Source: Nocardia terpenica (GTDB lineage Bacteria > Actinomycetota > Actinomycetes > Mycobacteriales > Mycobacteriaceae). From it: a stretch of 64,000 bases of DNA. A program made the translations under genes and the position numbers. The DNA lies in the NCBI RefSeq assembly GCF_013186535.1, contig NZ_JABMCZ010000001.1:1-64000 (forward strand), in the 5' to 3' direction. Below are positions 42,303 through 51,717 of the stretch, piece by piece (position 1 is the first letter of the stretch; every line of letters starts with the position of its first letter). The notes beneath the pieces were generated by a model. The model was given only the letters and a program-made list of their open reading frames with translations. It did no database searches and was not told where the DNA came from.

Positions 42303-42785
42303 TCACATCAGCCCGAAGGTTCCCGGCCCCACGTTGCGGCTGTTGCGGGTGCGCAGGGCGTGGACGTAATCGGCCGGGGCGCCGGCCTTTTCGGCCGCGT
42401 CCGCGATCACGCCGATGTAGCGGGCCGAGGGCAGGCCGCCCTCGTAGGCGTCGAGCACGTACAGCCACGCCAGCACCGGCTCGGTCGCGGCGCCGGGATT
42501 GGCGGTGACGCGCAGCCGGATCTTCTTGTGGATGCCGAAATCGGAGCCCTCCCATCGGTCCAGGCTCTGCTCGTCCTCGGCGGAGACGTCGTAGAGCACG
42601 ACGAACACCCGCGAGCCGGGTTCCTCCACCACCGTGGCGAGCGGTCCCTCCCACCCGATGTCGTCCCCGGCGAAGGTGAGGCGCCACCCCTCGAGCCAGC
42701 CGGTTCCGTACACGGGTGAGTGCGGACAGCGCTTGAGCATCTGCTCGGGATCCATGTTGGACCCATAGGCGGCGTATATCGGCAC
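42303..42785 (-). CDS. gamma-glutamylcyclotransferase-like protein
   Basis: The 160-residue GGCT/AIG2-fold protein begins with PIYAAYGSNMDP (substrate-binding YGSN loop). The expected catalytic glutamate lies in DRWEGSDFGIH. It resembles the Rv3304 type, of unproven substrate. GTG at 42785 gives MPIYAAYGSN. TTG at 42788 is less likely. It is divergent from lpdA. Confidence 0.82.
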   Translation of the reverse strand: MPIYAAYGSNMDPEQMLKRCPHSPVYGTGWLEGWRLTFAGDDIGWEGPLATVVEEPGSRVFVVLYDVSAEDEQSLDRWEGSDFGIHKKIRLRVTANPGAATEPVLAWLYVLDAYEGGLPSARYIGVIADAAEKAGAPADYVHALRTRNSRNVGPGTFGLM

Positions 42786-42837
42786 CAAGAAAGCGTATCG
42801 AATGCGGACAGTGTTTGAGGCGTCGCTTCGCTCGGCG

Positions 42838-43036
42838 GGAGTTCGCGGCCCCCGCGGGCTCGGTGTTCGGCGGCCGCAAACTCCTCTGGTGTGGGCATTC
42901 GTCGGACGCGACCGTTTGCCGGTCGGCGCGCGGGCGTGTCGGGGCGCACACCGGCGATGCGACCGACGGCGCCGGGAGCAGGACCGATAACGTTATAACG
43001 ACCGGAGATCCCGGTTGTGGAGCTCGATAGCGGAGG
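42838..43036 (+). promoter_or_regulatory. lpdA upstream region with hairpin and palindromic promoter
   Basis: A 13-bp inverted repeat with one mismatch lies at 42838-42850 and 42872-42884 (GGAGTTCGCGGCC against GGCCGCAAACTCC). Further on, the perfect palindrome CGTTATAACG (42991-43000) contains a -10-like TATAAC. The lpdA Shine-Dalgarno GGAGG is at 43032-43036. The role of the hairpin is unknown. Confidence 0.45.
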
Positions 43037-43041
43037 TACAC

Positions 43042-44445
43042 ATGACCCGCATTGCAATCATCGGGGGCGGCCCCGCCGGCTACGAAGCGGCGTTGGTGGC
43101 GGCCCAGCACGGCGCGTCGGTCACGGTGATCGACAGCGACGGCATCGGTGGCGCGTGCGTGCTGTGGGATTGTGTGCCGTCGAAGACGTTCATCGCCTCG
43201 ACCGGCGTGCGCACCGATCTGCGCCGCGCCCGGGATCTGGGGATCACCCTGGATCCGGGCCAGGCGCAGGTGCGGCTGCCCGAGGTGCACGCCCGCGTGA
43301 AGGCGCTGGCGCAGGCCCAGTCCTCCGACATCCGCGCCAAACTGCAGGCGGCCGGGGTGAATCTGCTGGCCGGTTCCGGCGAGCTGATCGACCAGACCGC
43401 GGGCCTGGCCACCCATCTGGTGCGCGCCCGGCTGCACGACGGCCAGGAGCGGGTGATCGAGGCCGAGGTCGTGCTGATCGCCACCGGCGCCAGCCCGCGC
43501 GTGCTCCCCGGCGCCGAGCCCGACGGCGAGCGCGTTCTCAACTGGCGCCAGCTCTACGACCTCGAGGAACTACCCGAGACCCTGGTGGTGGTCGGATCCG
43601 GTGTCACCGGCGCCGAATTCGTCTCCGCCTACACCGAAATGGGCGTCCAGGTGAAGCTGGTGTCCAGCCGCGACCGGGTGCTGCCGGGCGAGGACGCCGA
43701 CGCCGCACTGGTCCTCGAGGACGCGCTGGCCGAGCGCGGCGTGGAACTGGTCAAGCACGCCCGCGCCGACGCGGTGGAGCGCACCGCCGACGGTGTGGTG
43801 GTCAAGCTGTCCGACGGCCGCACCGTCACCGGCACGCACGCGCTCATGACCGTCGGTTCCACGCCCAATACCTCCGGCCTGGGCCTGGAGCGGATCGGCA
43901 TCCAGGTCGACAAGGGCGGCTACCTGCGGGTCGACCGGGTGTCGCGGACCACGGTGCCGGGCATCTACGCGGCCGGCGACTGTACCGGCGTGCTGCCGCT
44001 GGCCTCGGTGGCCGCCATGCAGGGCCGCATCGCGATGTATCACGCGCTCGGCGAGGGTGTGCAGCCCATCCGGCTCAAGACGGTGGCCTCCGCGGTATTC
44101 ACCCGGCCGGAGATCGCGACGGTCGGCGTCAGCCAGACCGCGATCGATAACGGCGAGGTGCCCGCCCGCACGGTGATGCTGCCGCTGAACACCAACCCGC
44201 GCGCCAAGATGGGCGGACTGCGGCGCGGCTTCGTGAAGGTCTTCTGCCGCCCCGCCACCGGCGTGGTGATCGGCGGTGTGGTGGTGGCCCCGATCGCCTC
44301 CGAACTGATCCTGCCGATCGCCATGGCGGTGCAGAACAATCTGACGGTCAACGATCTGGCACAGACGTTCTCGGTCTACCCGTCGCTGTCCGGTTCGATC
44401 ACCGAGGCGGCCCGGCAGCTGATGCGCCACGACGATCTGGGCTGA
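43042..44445 (+). CDS. lpdA: LpdA-type flavoprotein disulfide reductase family / NAD(P)H quinone reductase
   Basis: The 467-residue protein has FAD motif IIGGGPAGYEAA, NAD(P) motif VVGSGVTGAEFVSAY and IYAAGDCTG. Both redox cysteine positions are filled (Cys39 and Cys44 in GGACVLWDCVPSK), whereas I recall the first is missing in the M. tuberculosis protein. The C-terminal His-Glu pair of true lipoamide dehydrogenases (usually HAHPTLSE) is absent: the sequence reads SVYPSLSGSI. A quinone-reductase role is therefore more likely than dihydrolipoamide oxidation. The ATG at 43042 follows GGAGG. Confidence 0.88.
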   Translation: MTRIAIIGGGPAGYEAALVAAQHGASVTVIDSDGIGGACVLWDCVPSKTFIASTGVRTDLRRARDLGITLDPGQAQVRLPEVHARVKALAQAQSSDIRAKLQAAGVNLLAGSGELIDQTAGLATHLVRARLHDGQERVIEAEVVLIATGASPRVLPGAEPDGERVLNWRQLYDLEELPETLVVVGSGVTGAEFVSAYTEMGVQVKLVSSRDRVLPGEDADAALVLEDALAERGVELVKHARADAVERTADGVVVKLSDGRTVTGTHALMTVGSTPNTSGLGLERIGIQVDKGGYLRVDRVSRTTVPGIYAAGDCTGVLPLASVAAMQGRIAMYHALGEGVQPIRLKTVASAVFTRPEIATVGVSQTAIDNGEVPARTVMLPLNTNPRAKMGGLRRGFVKVFCRPATGVVIGGVVVAPIASELILPIAMAVQNNLTVNDLAQTFSVYPSLSGSITEAARQLMRHDDLG

Positions 44446-44742
44446 GCATTTCCTGCGCCCTTGACATCACGGGCTTGACACCCGCGTGTTCGGGCCGGAC
44501 CGGACACGAAGTCCGTGTTGCCTGAATGTTGTTCGTGTGGTTCACTTCCCGCAGAGAGCGTGTGGTGGGCAGTTGGTAGATTCGAGCGCGGGGGGATTTT
44601 TCACCTTTCCCCACAACCGGAGATACGCGAACGGCCCCCCGGGGGCCGCTACAGGGCGTGGGCCCCGGTTGTAGATGAGGGAACAGAGAACACGGTCGTT
44701 GTCGCCGCGTCGACCGGTCGTGTTCGGGAAAGGGATAGCGCA

Positions 44743-45942
44743 GTGAAACATCGTAAGCCGAATCGGGTGCAGCGAGCGATGGCCACGACGTCGTTGCCGC
44801 TGGCCACGGCGGCCGCGGTCGCGACGCTTCTCTCGGCGCCCGCGGGCGCGGCCCCGGCGGAGGACCCGGCGGCCGTACCGACCACCCCTGCCCAGCCGGG
44901 AGCCGCGGCTCAGGACCAGACCGCCGCCCAGGATCAGATCGCGCCGCAGGACAACACCACCACCCCGGCGCCGGCCCCGAATCAGAATCAGACCCCGGCC
45001 CAGCCCGGTGTCAACACCCCGCAGCCGGGTGTCACCAACCCGCCGCAAGGGGGCAATACGCCGCAGCCGGGCGTCACCAACCCGCCGCAGGGCGGTAACA
45101 CGCCGCAGCCGGGTGTGACTCCGCCGCAGCAGAACTCGCCGGATCAGAACCTCGTCGCGCCGACTCAGCCGGGCGTCACCACCCCGCGCGTCGCGCCGCT
45201 GCCGGTGCCCGGCCAGTGCAACCCGGACGCCCTCGCGGCCGCGCCGGGCCCGAACCAGTGCGCCCCGAACCAGGTGCAGCCCGCCATCGTTCCGGGCGCC
45301 CCGAACAACAGCCAGCCCCAGCAGGTGCAGCCGGGCCAGCAGGCACAGCCCGCGCAGCCGGGCCAGCCGGGCACCGGCAACAACCAGTCGGGTGAGCAGG
45401 GCGGCATGGACAACCTGACCGGCAACGGCCGCGGCCAGGGCACCCAGCCGCAGCAGGAGCAGCCGCGGTGGAATTCGCCGAGCCTGCAGGCCGCCCCGGC
45501 GGCCCCGGTGGTCCAGATGACGGGCCCGCACACCGAGGTCGGCGCCAACGTCGACGGCGGCTCGATCCTGCCCGGCTTCGTGGCCAACACCCATCACTTC
45601 AGCAACCTGCAGGGTTACGTCGGCACCATCGGCTACAACACGCCAACCGGTAAGGGCGACGCCGGTGTGTCGGTGGAGTTCATCGAGGCGAACAAGATCA
45701 AGGTCACCTCCTACGTCCACAACACCGGCACCGACGACCAGAAGTCGGAAACCTACGTCGACACCACCCAGGCCAACGCCGCCAAGGCCGCGGTCGAGGG
45801 CTGGATTCGGCAGCAGCCGGGTGGTGCGGCCGCGCTCGATGCCGCCGCCCGAATTGGTAGGCTTCCAGAGGGCGACATCGCCCCGCAGACGGTGGACGTC
45901 GCGGGCGTCACCGGGCAGTGGGGCGGTTCGGTCCAGTACTGA
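44743..45942 (+). CDS. secreted Pro/Gln/Asn-rich protein with a C-terminal domain of unknown function
   Basis: The 399-residue protein has a signal peptide (TTSLPLATAAAVATLLSAPA, cut probably near AGAAPAED). A long Pro/Gln/Asn-rich region (about 40-280) includes three copies of a 14-residue repeat around NTPQPGVTNPPQGG. A C-terminal domain of about 130 residues starts at PHTEVGANVDGGSILPGF and contains NKIKVTSYVHNTGTDD. Two cysteines (QCNPD and NQCAP) flank a short segment and may form a disulfide. I do not recognise the C-terminal domain. The GTG at 44743 is taken as start, after AAAGGGA. Confidence 0.8.
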   Translation: MKHRKPNRVQRAMATTSLPLATAAAVATLLSAPAGAAPAEDPAAVPTTPAQPGAAAQDQTAAQDQIAPQDNTTTPAPAPNQNQTPAQPGVNTPQPGVTNPPQGGNTPQPGVTNPPQGGNTPQPGVTPPQQNSPDQNLVAPTQPGVTTPRVAPLPVPGQCNPDALAAAPGPNQCAPNQVQPAIVPGAPNNSQPQQVQPGQQAQPAQPGQPGTGNNQSGEQGGMDNLTGNGRGQGTQPQQEQPRWNSPSLQAAPAAPVVQMTGPHTEVGANVDGGSILPGFVANTHHFSNLQGYVGTIGYNTPTGKGDAGVSVEFIEANKIKVTSYVHNTGTDDQKSETYVDTTQANAAKAAVEGWIRQQPGGAAALDAAARIGRLPEGDIAPQTVDVAGVTGQWGGSVQY

Positions 45943-45956
45943 CACTGAATCGACGG

Positions 45957-45984
45957 GTGGGGCGGTCGTTCGCGACCGCCCCAC
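45957..45984 (+). terminator. strong hairpin after the secreted-protein gene
   Basis: A perfect 12-bp GC-rich stem (GTGGGGCGGTCG and CGACCGCCCCAC) closes a TTCG tetraloop. No T-run follows, a form common for actinobacterial terminators. Confidence 0.75.
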
Positions 45985-46011
45985 GCGCGTGTCATGGGGA
46001 AGGGACGGGTG

Positions 46012-47040
46012 ATGGCCTCCGACGACGCCAAGCAACATGACGAATCCGGACGGTCGGCTCCGCGGGAGCAAGGTCACGGCGAGCAGCAGCAGCCTGCACA
46101 GGACGATTCGGGCTTCGGCCCGCCGCTCGCCGAATTCGGGCCTCCGGTAGACACTTTCGGCGGTTCCGCGTTCGGTCCGCCGACCGCCGATTCCGGGCCG
46201 GGCTGGTCCCCGGCCGACGCGCCCGCCCGGCCCACCCTGGGCTGGCAGCCCGCCGACGCCCCCACCTACCGGGCCCCGGACTCGATGCAGCCCCCGAAAC
46301 CGCCGATGCCCGCGCCCGACCCCGCCCCACCGACGGCGCGCTACACCGACACCCCACCCTCCGACGACGCCACCGAACGCGTCGACCGCGAAACCTGGTG
46401 GCGGGCCTCCCCCCAGAGCTTCCCGCCCATCCCACCCCGAGAATCCACCGGATCCCTGTGGGACGACGACGAATTGGCGAAGAAGCTCATGCCTCCCCGC
46501 CCCGTCGCCCCACCCGACGAGCCGGAGAAGCCCCGACGAAACAAGGGCATGCTGATCGGGGGCGCCGTCGCCGCGGTGGTGGTGATCGCGGGATTGGTGA
46601 CCACGGTCGTTATGGTCAGCGGGGGGAACAAGCCCGCCCCGCCCGCCGGTCCGACGACACCGGCACTGATTGCGGTGAATTGCCCGGCCCGTACCGATGG
46701 GAATGTGACGACCGGAAATGGACCGGGGGACACGTCCAGCGGTGTGGGGGCGATTCTCGGTCTCCAACACAGCTATTACGCCGATCGGAGCGCCACGAAG
46801 GCACACACGTTCGTGACCCCGGATGTGAATCTCCTACCGGCCGACGCTCTACAGAAGACCATCGACCAGATTCCGCCCCGCACGAACTATTGCCTGCGGA
46901 TCGAGACGACGAGCCCCGATCACTTCAACGTCGCCATCACCGAATACCACCCGGACGGAAGCTCGCAGGTATACCGGCAGAACGTGACGACCGCGACCAG
47001 GGACGGCCGCACCCTGGTTCAGGAAATTCTCACATCGTGA
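46012..47040 (+). CDS. membrane protein with Pro-rich cytoplasmic N-terminus and external C-terminal domain
   Basis: In this 342-residue protein, residues 1-180 are Pro/Asp/Gln-rich with FGPP repeats and no domain I recognise. One membrane helix follows basic residues at about 185-205 (KPRRNKGMLIGGAVAAVVVI onward). The roughly 130-residue C-terminal part has two cysteines (VNCPART and NYCLRIE) and ends HPDGSSQVYRQNVTT. Topology suggests an envelope protein with a disulfide-stabilised outer domain. It lies on the same strand as the secreted protein before it. GGGAAGGG precedes the ATG at 46012. Confidence 0.75.
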   Translation: MASDDAKQHDESGRSAPREQGHGEQQQPAQDDSGFGPPLAEFGPPVDTFGGSAFGPPTADSGPGWSPADAPARPTLGWQPADAPTYRAPDSMQPPKPPMPAPDPAPPTARYTDTPPSDDATERVDRETWWRASPQSFPPIPPRESTGSLWDDDELAKKLMPPRPVAPPDEPEKPRRNKGMLIGGAVAAVVVIAGLVTTVVMVSGGNKPAPPAGPTTPALIAVNCPARTDGNVTTGNGPGDTSSGVGAILGLQHSYYADRSATKAHTFVTPDVNLLPADALQKTIDQIPPRTNYCLRIETTSPDHFNVAITEYHPDGSSQVYRQNVTTATRDGRTLVQEILTS

Positions 47041-47051
47041 GAAACTAATTT

Positions 47052-47066
47052 CATACTCTGAGTATG
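47052..47066. promoter_or_regulatory. palindrome in the aminotransferase promoter region
   Basis: CATACTCTGAGTATG is a perfect inverted repeat with 7-bp arms around one base, 43 bp before the aminotransferase start. It could be a regulator site or overlap the -10 element (CATACT). The regulator is unknown. Confidence 0.45.
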
Positions 47067-47108
47067 CGCGTGCGACAGTGGGTCGAACGCGCATACCCGG
47101 AGGTGTCC

Positions 47109-48287
47109 ATGTCGCCGATCACTCCACCGCTGGCCAGCCGCCTCGACGGCCTGCAGAGCTCGGCGATTCGTGACCTCCTCAAGCTCACGGCCCGTCCGGA
47201 GGTCATCGGCCTGGCCGGTGGACTGCCCGATGCGCAGCTCATGCCCCGCGACCGAATCGCGCTGGCCGCCGAGTCGGCATTGGCCGACCGCGCCCGCCTG
47301 CAATACACCGAGTCGGCCGGATGGGGCCCACTGCGCGAGGTCCTCGCGGTGCGCGAGTCGGCCCGCCTGGGCAGGCCGGTCCCGCTCGAGGAAGTGTTCG
47401 TCACCCATGGCTCGCAGCAGGCGCTTTCACTGCTGGCCGAGGTCCTTCTCGACCCCGGCGCACTGGTCGTGGTCGAGGATCCCGCGTATGTCGGTGCGCT
47501 GCAAGTCTTCCGAGCCGCCGGAGCCCGAATCGTGTCCGTTCCCCTCGACTCCGAGGGAATGCGGATCGACGCGCTGGCCGAACTGCTCGACCGCGGCGAG
47601 CGCCCGGCCGTCGTGCACACCGTGAGCAACTTCCACAACCCGCGCGGCGTCACCCTGAGCCCACCCCGCCGCCGCGCCCTCGCCGAATTGGCCGAGCGCT
47701 ACGGATTCTGGGTCATCGAAGACGACCCGTACGGCGAACTATGGTTCGACCACCCCGCCCCGGAACCGGTGGCGTCCCACTCGCCCAACGTGATTCGCCT
47801 GTCGAGCACCTCGAAAACCCTGGCCCCCACCCTACGAACCGGCTGGATGATCGCCCCGAACACGGTCTGCCGCGCAGTAGAACTACTGAAACAGGGCGCA
47901 GACCTGTGCGGCTCGGCCCTCACCCAACAAATAGCCGCCGACCTCCTCGCCGACACCGACTGGTTCACCGCCCACGTCGACAAGATCCGCCGCATCTACG
48001 GCGAGCGCGCCCAATCTCTGGTCGCCGCCCTCCGAACCCGCCTCGGCGCCCGAATCATCAGCACCGACGCCACCGGCGGGATGTTCATCTGGGTCGACTT
48101 CACCGACAACACCGACACGATCGCCCTCCTCCCCCGGGCCATCGACCACGGCGTCGCCTTCGTCCCCGGCTCCGCCTTCTCCGTGTCCGGTGCGGAAAGA
48201 AATTCAATGCGCCTGTGCTTCACCACCTCCGACACCGCCACCCTGACCGAGGCGGTCGACAGGCTGGCCGGTTCGCTCGGTGAATAG
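47109..48287 (+). CDS. PLP-dependent class I/II aminotransferase
   Basis: The roughly 392-residue protein belongs to the 2-aminoadipate/aromatic-type group related to MocR aminotransferase domains. It has LAGGLPDAQLMP at the N-terminus, VSNFHNPRG, DDPYGELWF, the PLP lysine in SSTSKTLAPTLRTGW (about residue 242), and a C-terminal arginine in NSMRLCF. The substrate is not clear. GGAGGTG precedes the ATG at 47109. A longer start at 47064 lies inside the palindrome and is less likely. It converges on glpK with 21 bp between stops. Confidence 0.9.
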   Translation: MSPITPPLASRLDGLQSSAIRDLLKLTARPEVIGLAGGLPDAQLMPRDRIALAAESALADRARLQYTESAGWGPLREVLAVRESARLGRPVPLEEVFVTHGSQQALSLLAEVLLDPGALVVVEDPAYVGALQVFRAAGARIVSVPLDSEGMRIDALAELLDRGERPAVVHTVSNFHNPRGVTLSPPRRRALAELAERYGFWVIEDDPYGELWFDHPAPEPVASHSPNVIRLSSTSKTLAPTLRTGWMIAPNTVCRAVELLKQGADLCGSALTQQIAADLLADTDWFTAHVDKIRRIYGERAQSLVAALRTRLGARIISTDATGGMFIWVDFTDNTDTIALLPRAIDHGVAFVPGSAFSVSGAERNSMRLCFTTSDTATLTEAVDRLAGSLGE

Positions 48288-48308
48288 ACCGAAATTGCGA
48301 GCCGGTAC

Positions 48309-49808
48309 CTAATCCACCCAGTTGTAAGTTCGCTCCACGGCCTTGTTCCACTCCGCGAACAACCGATCCCGTTCCTCTCCCGACATCCTCGGCTCCCACA
48401 TCTTGTCCTCCGCCCAATTGGCTCGGATTTCCTCTGGGCCGGACCAGAATTCGACCGCCAAGCCCGCGGCGTAGGCCGCGCCCAGGGCGGTGGTTTCGGT
48501 TACTACGGGTCGGACCACGGGGACGTCGAGGATGTCGGATTGGAATTGCATGAGGAGGTTGTTGCGGACCATGCCGCCGTCCACCTTGAGGGTGGTCAGT
48601 TCCAGGTCGAGGTGGTCGGCCTCGGCGTCGGCGCGCATGGCGTCGATGACCTCGCGGGTCTGGTAGGCGGTGGCCTCCAGGACGGCCCGGGCCAGGTGGC
48701 CCTTGTGGACGAAGCGGGTGAGGCCCGCGACGACGCCGCGGGCGTCGGGGCGCCAGCGCGGGGCGAACAGGCCGGAGAACGCGGGAACGATGTAGGCGCC
48801 GCCGTTGTCGTCGACGGTGCGGGCCAGCGGCTCGATCTCCCCGGCGCTGGCGATGATGCCGAGGTTGTCGCGCAGCCACTGCACCAGGGAGCCGGTGACC
48901 GCGATCGAACCCTCCAGCGCGTACACCGCCGGTGCGTCGCCGAGCCGGTAGCAGACGGTGGTGAGCAGCCCGTGCGTGCTGAACACCGGCGTGGTGCCGG
49001 TGTTCAGCAGCATGAAATTGCCTGTGCCGTACGTGTTCTTGGCCTCGCCCGGTCGCAGGCACGCCTGCCCGAAGGTGGCCGCCTGCTGGTCGCCCAGGAT
49101 GCCCGCGACCGGAACCCCGGCCAGCGGTCCGGATGCCACCTCCGCGTACACCTCCGACGAGCTGCGAATCCGCGGCAGCACCCCCTCCGGCACCCCGAAT
49201 TCCGCGCAGATCTGCGAATCCCATTGCAGCGTACGAAGATCCATCAACATCGTGCGCGAGGCATTGGTGACATCGGTGACGTGCTCGCCGGTGAGGTTCC
49301 ACAGCAGCCAGCTGTCGATGGTGCCGAAGCACAGCTCCCCGGCCTCGGCGCGCTCGCGCGCACCCGGCACCTCGTCGAGGATCCAGCGCAGCTTCGGCCC
49401 GGCGAAATACGTGCTCAGCGGCAGTCCGGTGCGATCGGCGTAGCGCCGCGGACCGATCGACCCGCCCAACTCCTCGCCCAGCGCCGCGGTGCGGGTGTCC
49501 TGCCAGACGATCGCGTTGTGGACCGGCTTCCCGGTCGCGCGGTCCCACACCACGGTCGTCTCGCGCTGATTGGTCACCCCGACCGCGGCGATGTCGGCGG
49601 CACTCAGCCCCGCACTGTCGAGCACCTTGCGAACGACGGATTCGACGTTGCGCCAAATGATTTCGGGATCGTGTTCGACCCAGCCCCGCCGCGGGAACAA
49701 CTGCTCGTGCTCGCGCTGTGCGACGTCGACGACGCGTCCGGAATGGTCGAAGACGATGCACCGGCTCGAGGTCGTGCCCTGGTCGATGGCGGCCACAAAG
49801 CGTCGCAT
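48309..49808 (-). CDS. glpK: glycerol kinase
   Basis: The 499-residue FGGY kinase phosphorylates glycerol with ATP. It starts MRRFVAAIDQGTTSSRCIVF, with substrate block NQRETTVVWDRATG and IVWQDTRT, YGTGNFMLLNTG, and the ATP-site DGGMVRNNLLMQF. It is divergent from glpD across 152 bp, a layout that suggests shared control of glycerol use. Confidence 0.97.
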   Translation of the reverse strand: MRRFVAAIDQGTTSSRCIVFDHSGRVVDVAQREHEQLFPRRGWVEHDPEIIWRNVESVVRKVLDSAGLSAADIAAVGVTNQRETTVVWDRATGKPVHNAIVWQDTRTAALGEELGGSIGPRRYADRTGLPLSTYFAGPKLRWILDEVPGARERAEAGELCFGTIDSWLLWNLTGEHVTDVTNASRTMLMDLRTLQWDSQICAEFGVPEGVLPRIRSSSEVYAEVASGPLAGVPVAGILGDQQAATFGQACLRPGEAKNTYGTGNFMLLNTGTTPVFSTHGLLTTVCYRLGDAPAVYALEGSIAVTGSLVQWLRDNLGIIASAGEIEPLARTVDDNGGAYIVPAFSGLFAPRWRPDARGVVAGLTRFVHKGHLARAVLEATAYQTREVIDAMRADAEADHLDLELTTLKVDGGMVRNNLLMQFQSDILDVPVVRPVVTETTALGAAYAAGLAVEFWSGPEEIRANWAEDKMWEPRMSGEERDRLFAEWNKAVERTYNWVD

Positions 49809-49960
49809 TCGAGCAGGCTACTAAACTCGACCCGGACGAGTGTGACATAGGACACGCGACACGAACCCCGCCGAACCGGATGTATCGCCCGGTTCCCCTA
49901 GCCTGGACGGCGAAGCAACCAGCACGAATGCTGTCACCAACGAGCGAGTCGGAGTCGAGC

Positions 49961-51712
49961 ATGACGAAGAAGTCGCAACCGCAGGGTCGGTCCTCCGGGG
50001 AGCTGGGGCCCGCGCAGCGGGACGCCGCCTGGGAGCGGCTGGGGACGAATCATTTCGACATGATCGTGATCGGCGGCGGTGTGGTGGGGGCGGGCATCGC
50101 GCTGGACGCGGCCACCCGGGGCCTCGAGGTGGCGTTGGTGGAGGCCCGCGACCTGGCCTCGGGCACCTCGAGCCGCTCGTCGAAGATGTTCCACGGCGGC
50201 CTGCGCTATCTCGAGCAGCTGGAGTTCGGGTTGGTCCGCGAGGCGCTGCACGAGCGCGAGCTGAGCCTGAAAACCCTTGCGCCCCATCTGGTCAAGCCGT
50301 TGCGCTTCCTCTACCCGCTGACCCACCGGCTCTGGGAGCGGCCGTACGTGGCCGCGGGCCTGGTGCTCTACGACACCATGGGCGGCGCGAAATCCGTTCC
50401 GGGACAGCATCATGTCACCCGGTCCGGGGCGCTGCGGCTGTCGCCCGGCCTGCGCCGCGACGCGCTGATCGGCGGAGTCACCTACTACGACACCGTCGTC
50501 GACGACGCCCGGCACACCATGACCGTGGCCCGCACCGCCGCCCACTACGGCGCGGTGGTCCGCACCTCGACGCAGGTGGTCGGTTTCCTGCGGGAGGCCG
50601 ACCGGGTGGTGGGCGTGAAGGTGCGCGACAGCGAGGACGGCCGCACCACCGAGGTGCGCGGGCACGTGGTCGTCAATGCCACCGGCGTGTGGACCGACGA
50701 GATCCAGGCGCTGTCGCATCAGCGCGGCCGCTTCCACGTGCGTGCCTCCAAGGGTGTGCACGTGGTGGTGCCGCGCGACCGGATCGCCAGCGATGCCGCG
50801 CTCATCCTGCGCACGCCGACCTCGGTGCTGTTCGTGATTCCGTGGGGCAGCAATCACTGGATCGTCGGAACCACCGACACCGATTGGAATCTCGACCTGG
50901 CCCACCCCGCCGCGACCAAGGCCGATATCGACTATCTGCTGGAGCGGGTCAACGAGGTGCTGGTCACCCCGCTCACCCACGACGATATCCAGGGTGTGTA
51001 CGCGGGGCTGCGGCCGCTGCTGGCGGGGGAGAGCGACGAGACCTCGAAGCTGTCGCGCGAGCACGCGGTGGCGCGCATCGCGCCCGGCCTGGTCGCCATC
51101 GCGGGCGGCAAGTACACCACCTACCGCGTCATGGCCTACGACGCGGTCGACGCAGCGGCACAGGACATTCCGCAGCGGGTGTCGCCGACCATCACCGAAA
51201 AGGTGCCGCTGCTGGGCGCCGACGGCTACTTCGCGCTGCTGAATCAGACGACCCACCTGGCGCAGACCTACGGCGTGCACCCGTACCGCATCGACCATCT
51301 GCTGAACCGCTACGGCTCGCTGATCTCCGACGTGCTCGACCTCGCCGAGGGCAAACCCGAACTGCTGCAACCGATTACCGACGCCCCCAGCTACCTGCGG
51401 GTGGAGGCGATATACGCGGCCGCCGCCGAGGGCGCCCTGCACCTGGACGACATCCTGGCCCGCCGCACCCGCATCTCCATCGAGTACTCCCACCGCGGCG
51501 TGAACTGCTCCCGCGAGGTGGCAGAACTGGTGGCCCCCATCCTCGGCTGGAACAAATCCGCCATCGAACGCGAGGTCACCACCTACAACGCCCGCGTGGA
51601 CGCCGAGGTCCACTCCCAAACCCAACCCGACGACATCTCCGCCGACGCCCTCCGAGCCGCAGCCCCCGAGCCCCGCCCCGAAATCCTGGAACCCGTCCCC
51701 ACCGACGGCTGA
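49961..51712 (+). CDS. glpD: glycerol-3-phosphate dehydrogenase (FAD-dependent)
   Basis: The 583-residue membrane-associated flavoenzyme oxidises glycerol 3-phosphate to DHAP and passes electrons to quinone. It has the FAD motif VIGGGVVGAGIALDAATRG, SGTSSRSSKMFHGGLRYLE, VNATGVWTD, WGSNHWIVGTTDTDW and GGKYTTYR. The C-terminal DAO_C domain runs from about residue 425. GGAG precedes the ATG at 49961. The open frame upstream of this is non-coding. It works with the divergent glpK. Confidence 0.96.
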   Translation: MTKKSQPQGRSSGELGPAQRDAAWERLGTNHFDMIVIGGGVVGAGIALDAATRGLEVALVEARDLASGTSSRSSKMFHGGLRYLEQLEFGLVREALHERELSLKTLAPHLVKPLRFLYPLTHRLWERPYVAAGLVLYDTMGGAKSVPGQHHVTRSGALRLSPGLRRDALIGGVTYYDTVVDDARHTMTVARTAAHYGAVVRTSTQVVGFLREADRVVGVKVRDSEDGRTTEVRGHVVVNATGVWTDEIQALSHQRGRFHVRASKGVHVVVPRDRIASDAALILRTPTSVLFVIPWGSNHWIVGTTDTDWNLDLAHPAATKADIDYLLERVNEVLVTPLTHDDIQGVYAGLRPLLAGESDETSKLSREHAVARIAPGLVAIAGGKYTTYRVMAYDAVDAAAQDIPQRVSPTITEKVPLLGADGYFALLNQTTHLAQTYGVHPYRIDHLLNRYGSLISDVLDLAEGKPELLQPITDAPSYLRVEAIYAAAAEGALHLDDILARRTRISIEYSHRGVNCSREVAELVAPILGWNKSAIEREVTTYNARVDAEVHSQTQPDDISADALRAAAPEPRPEILEPVPTDG

Positions 51713-51717
51713 CCGAC

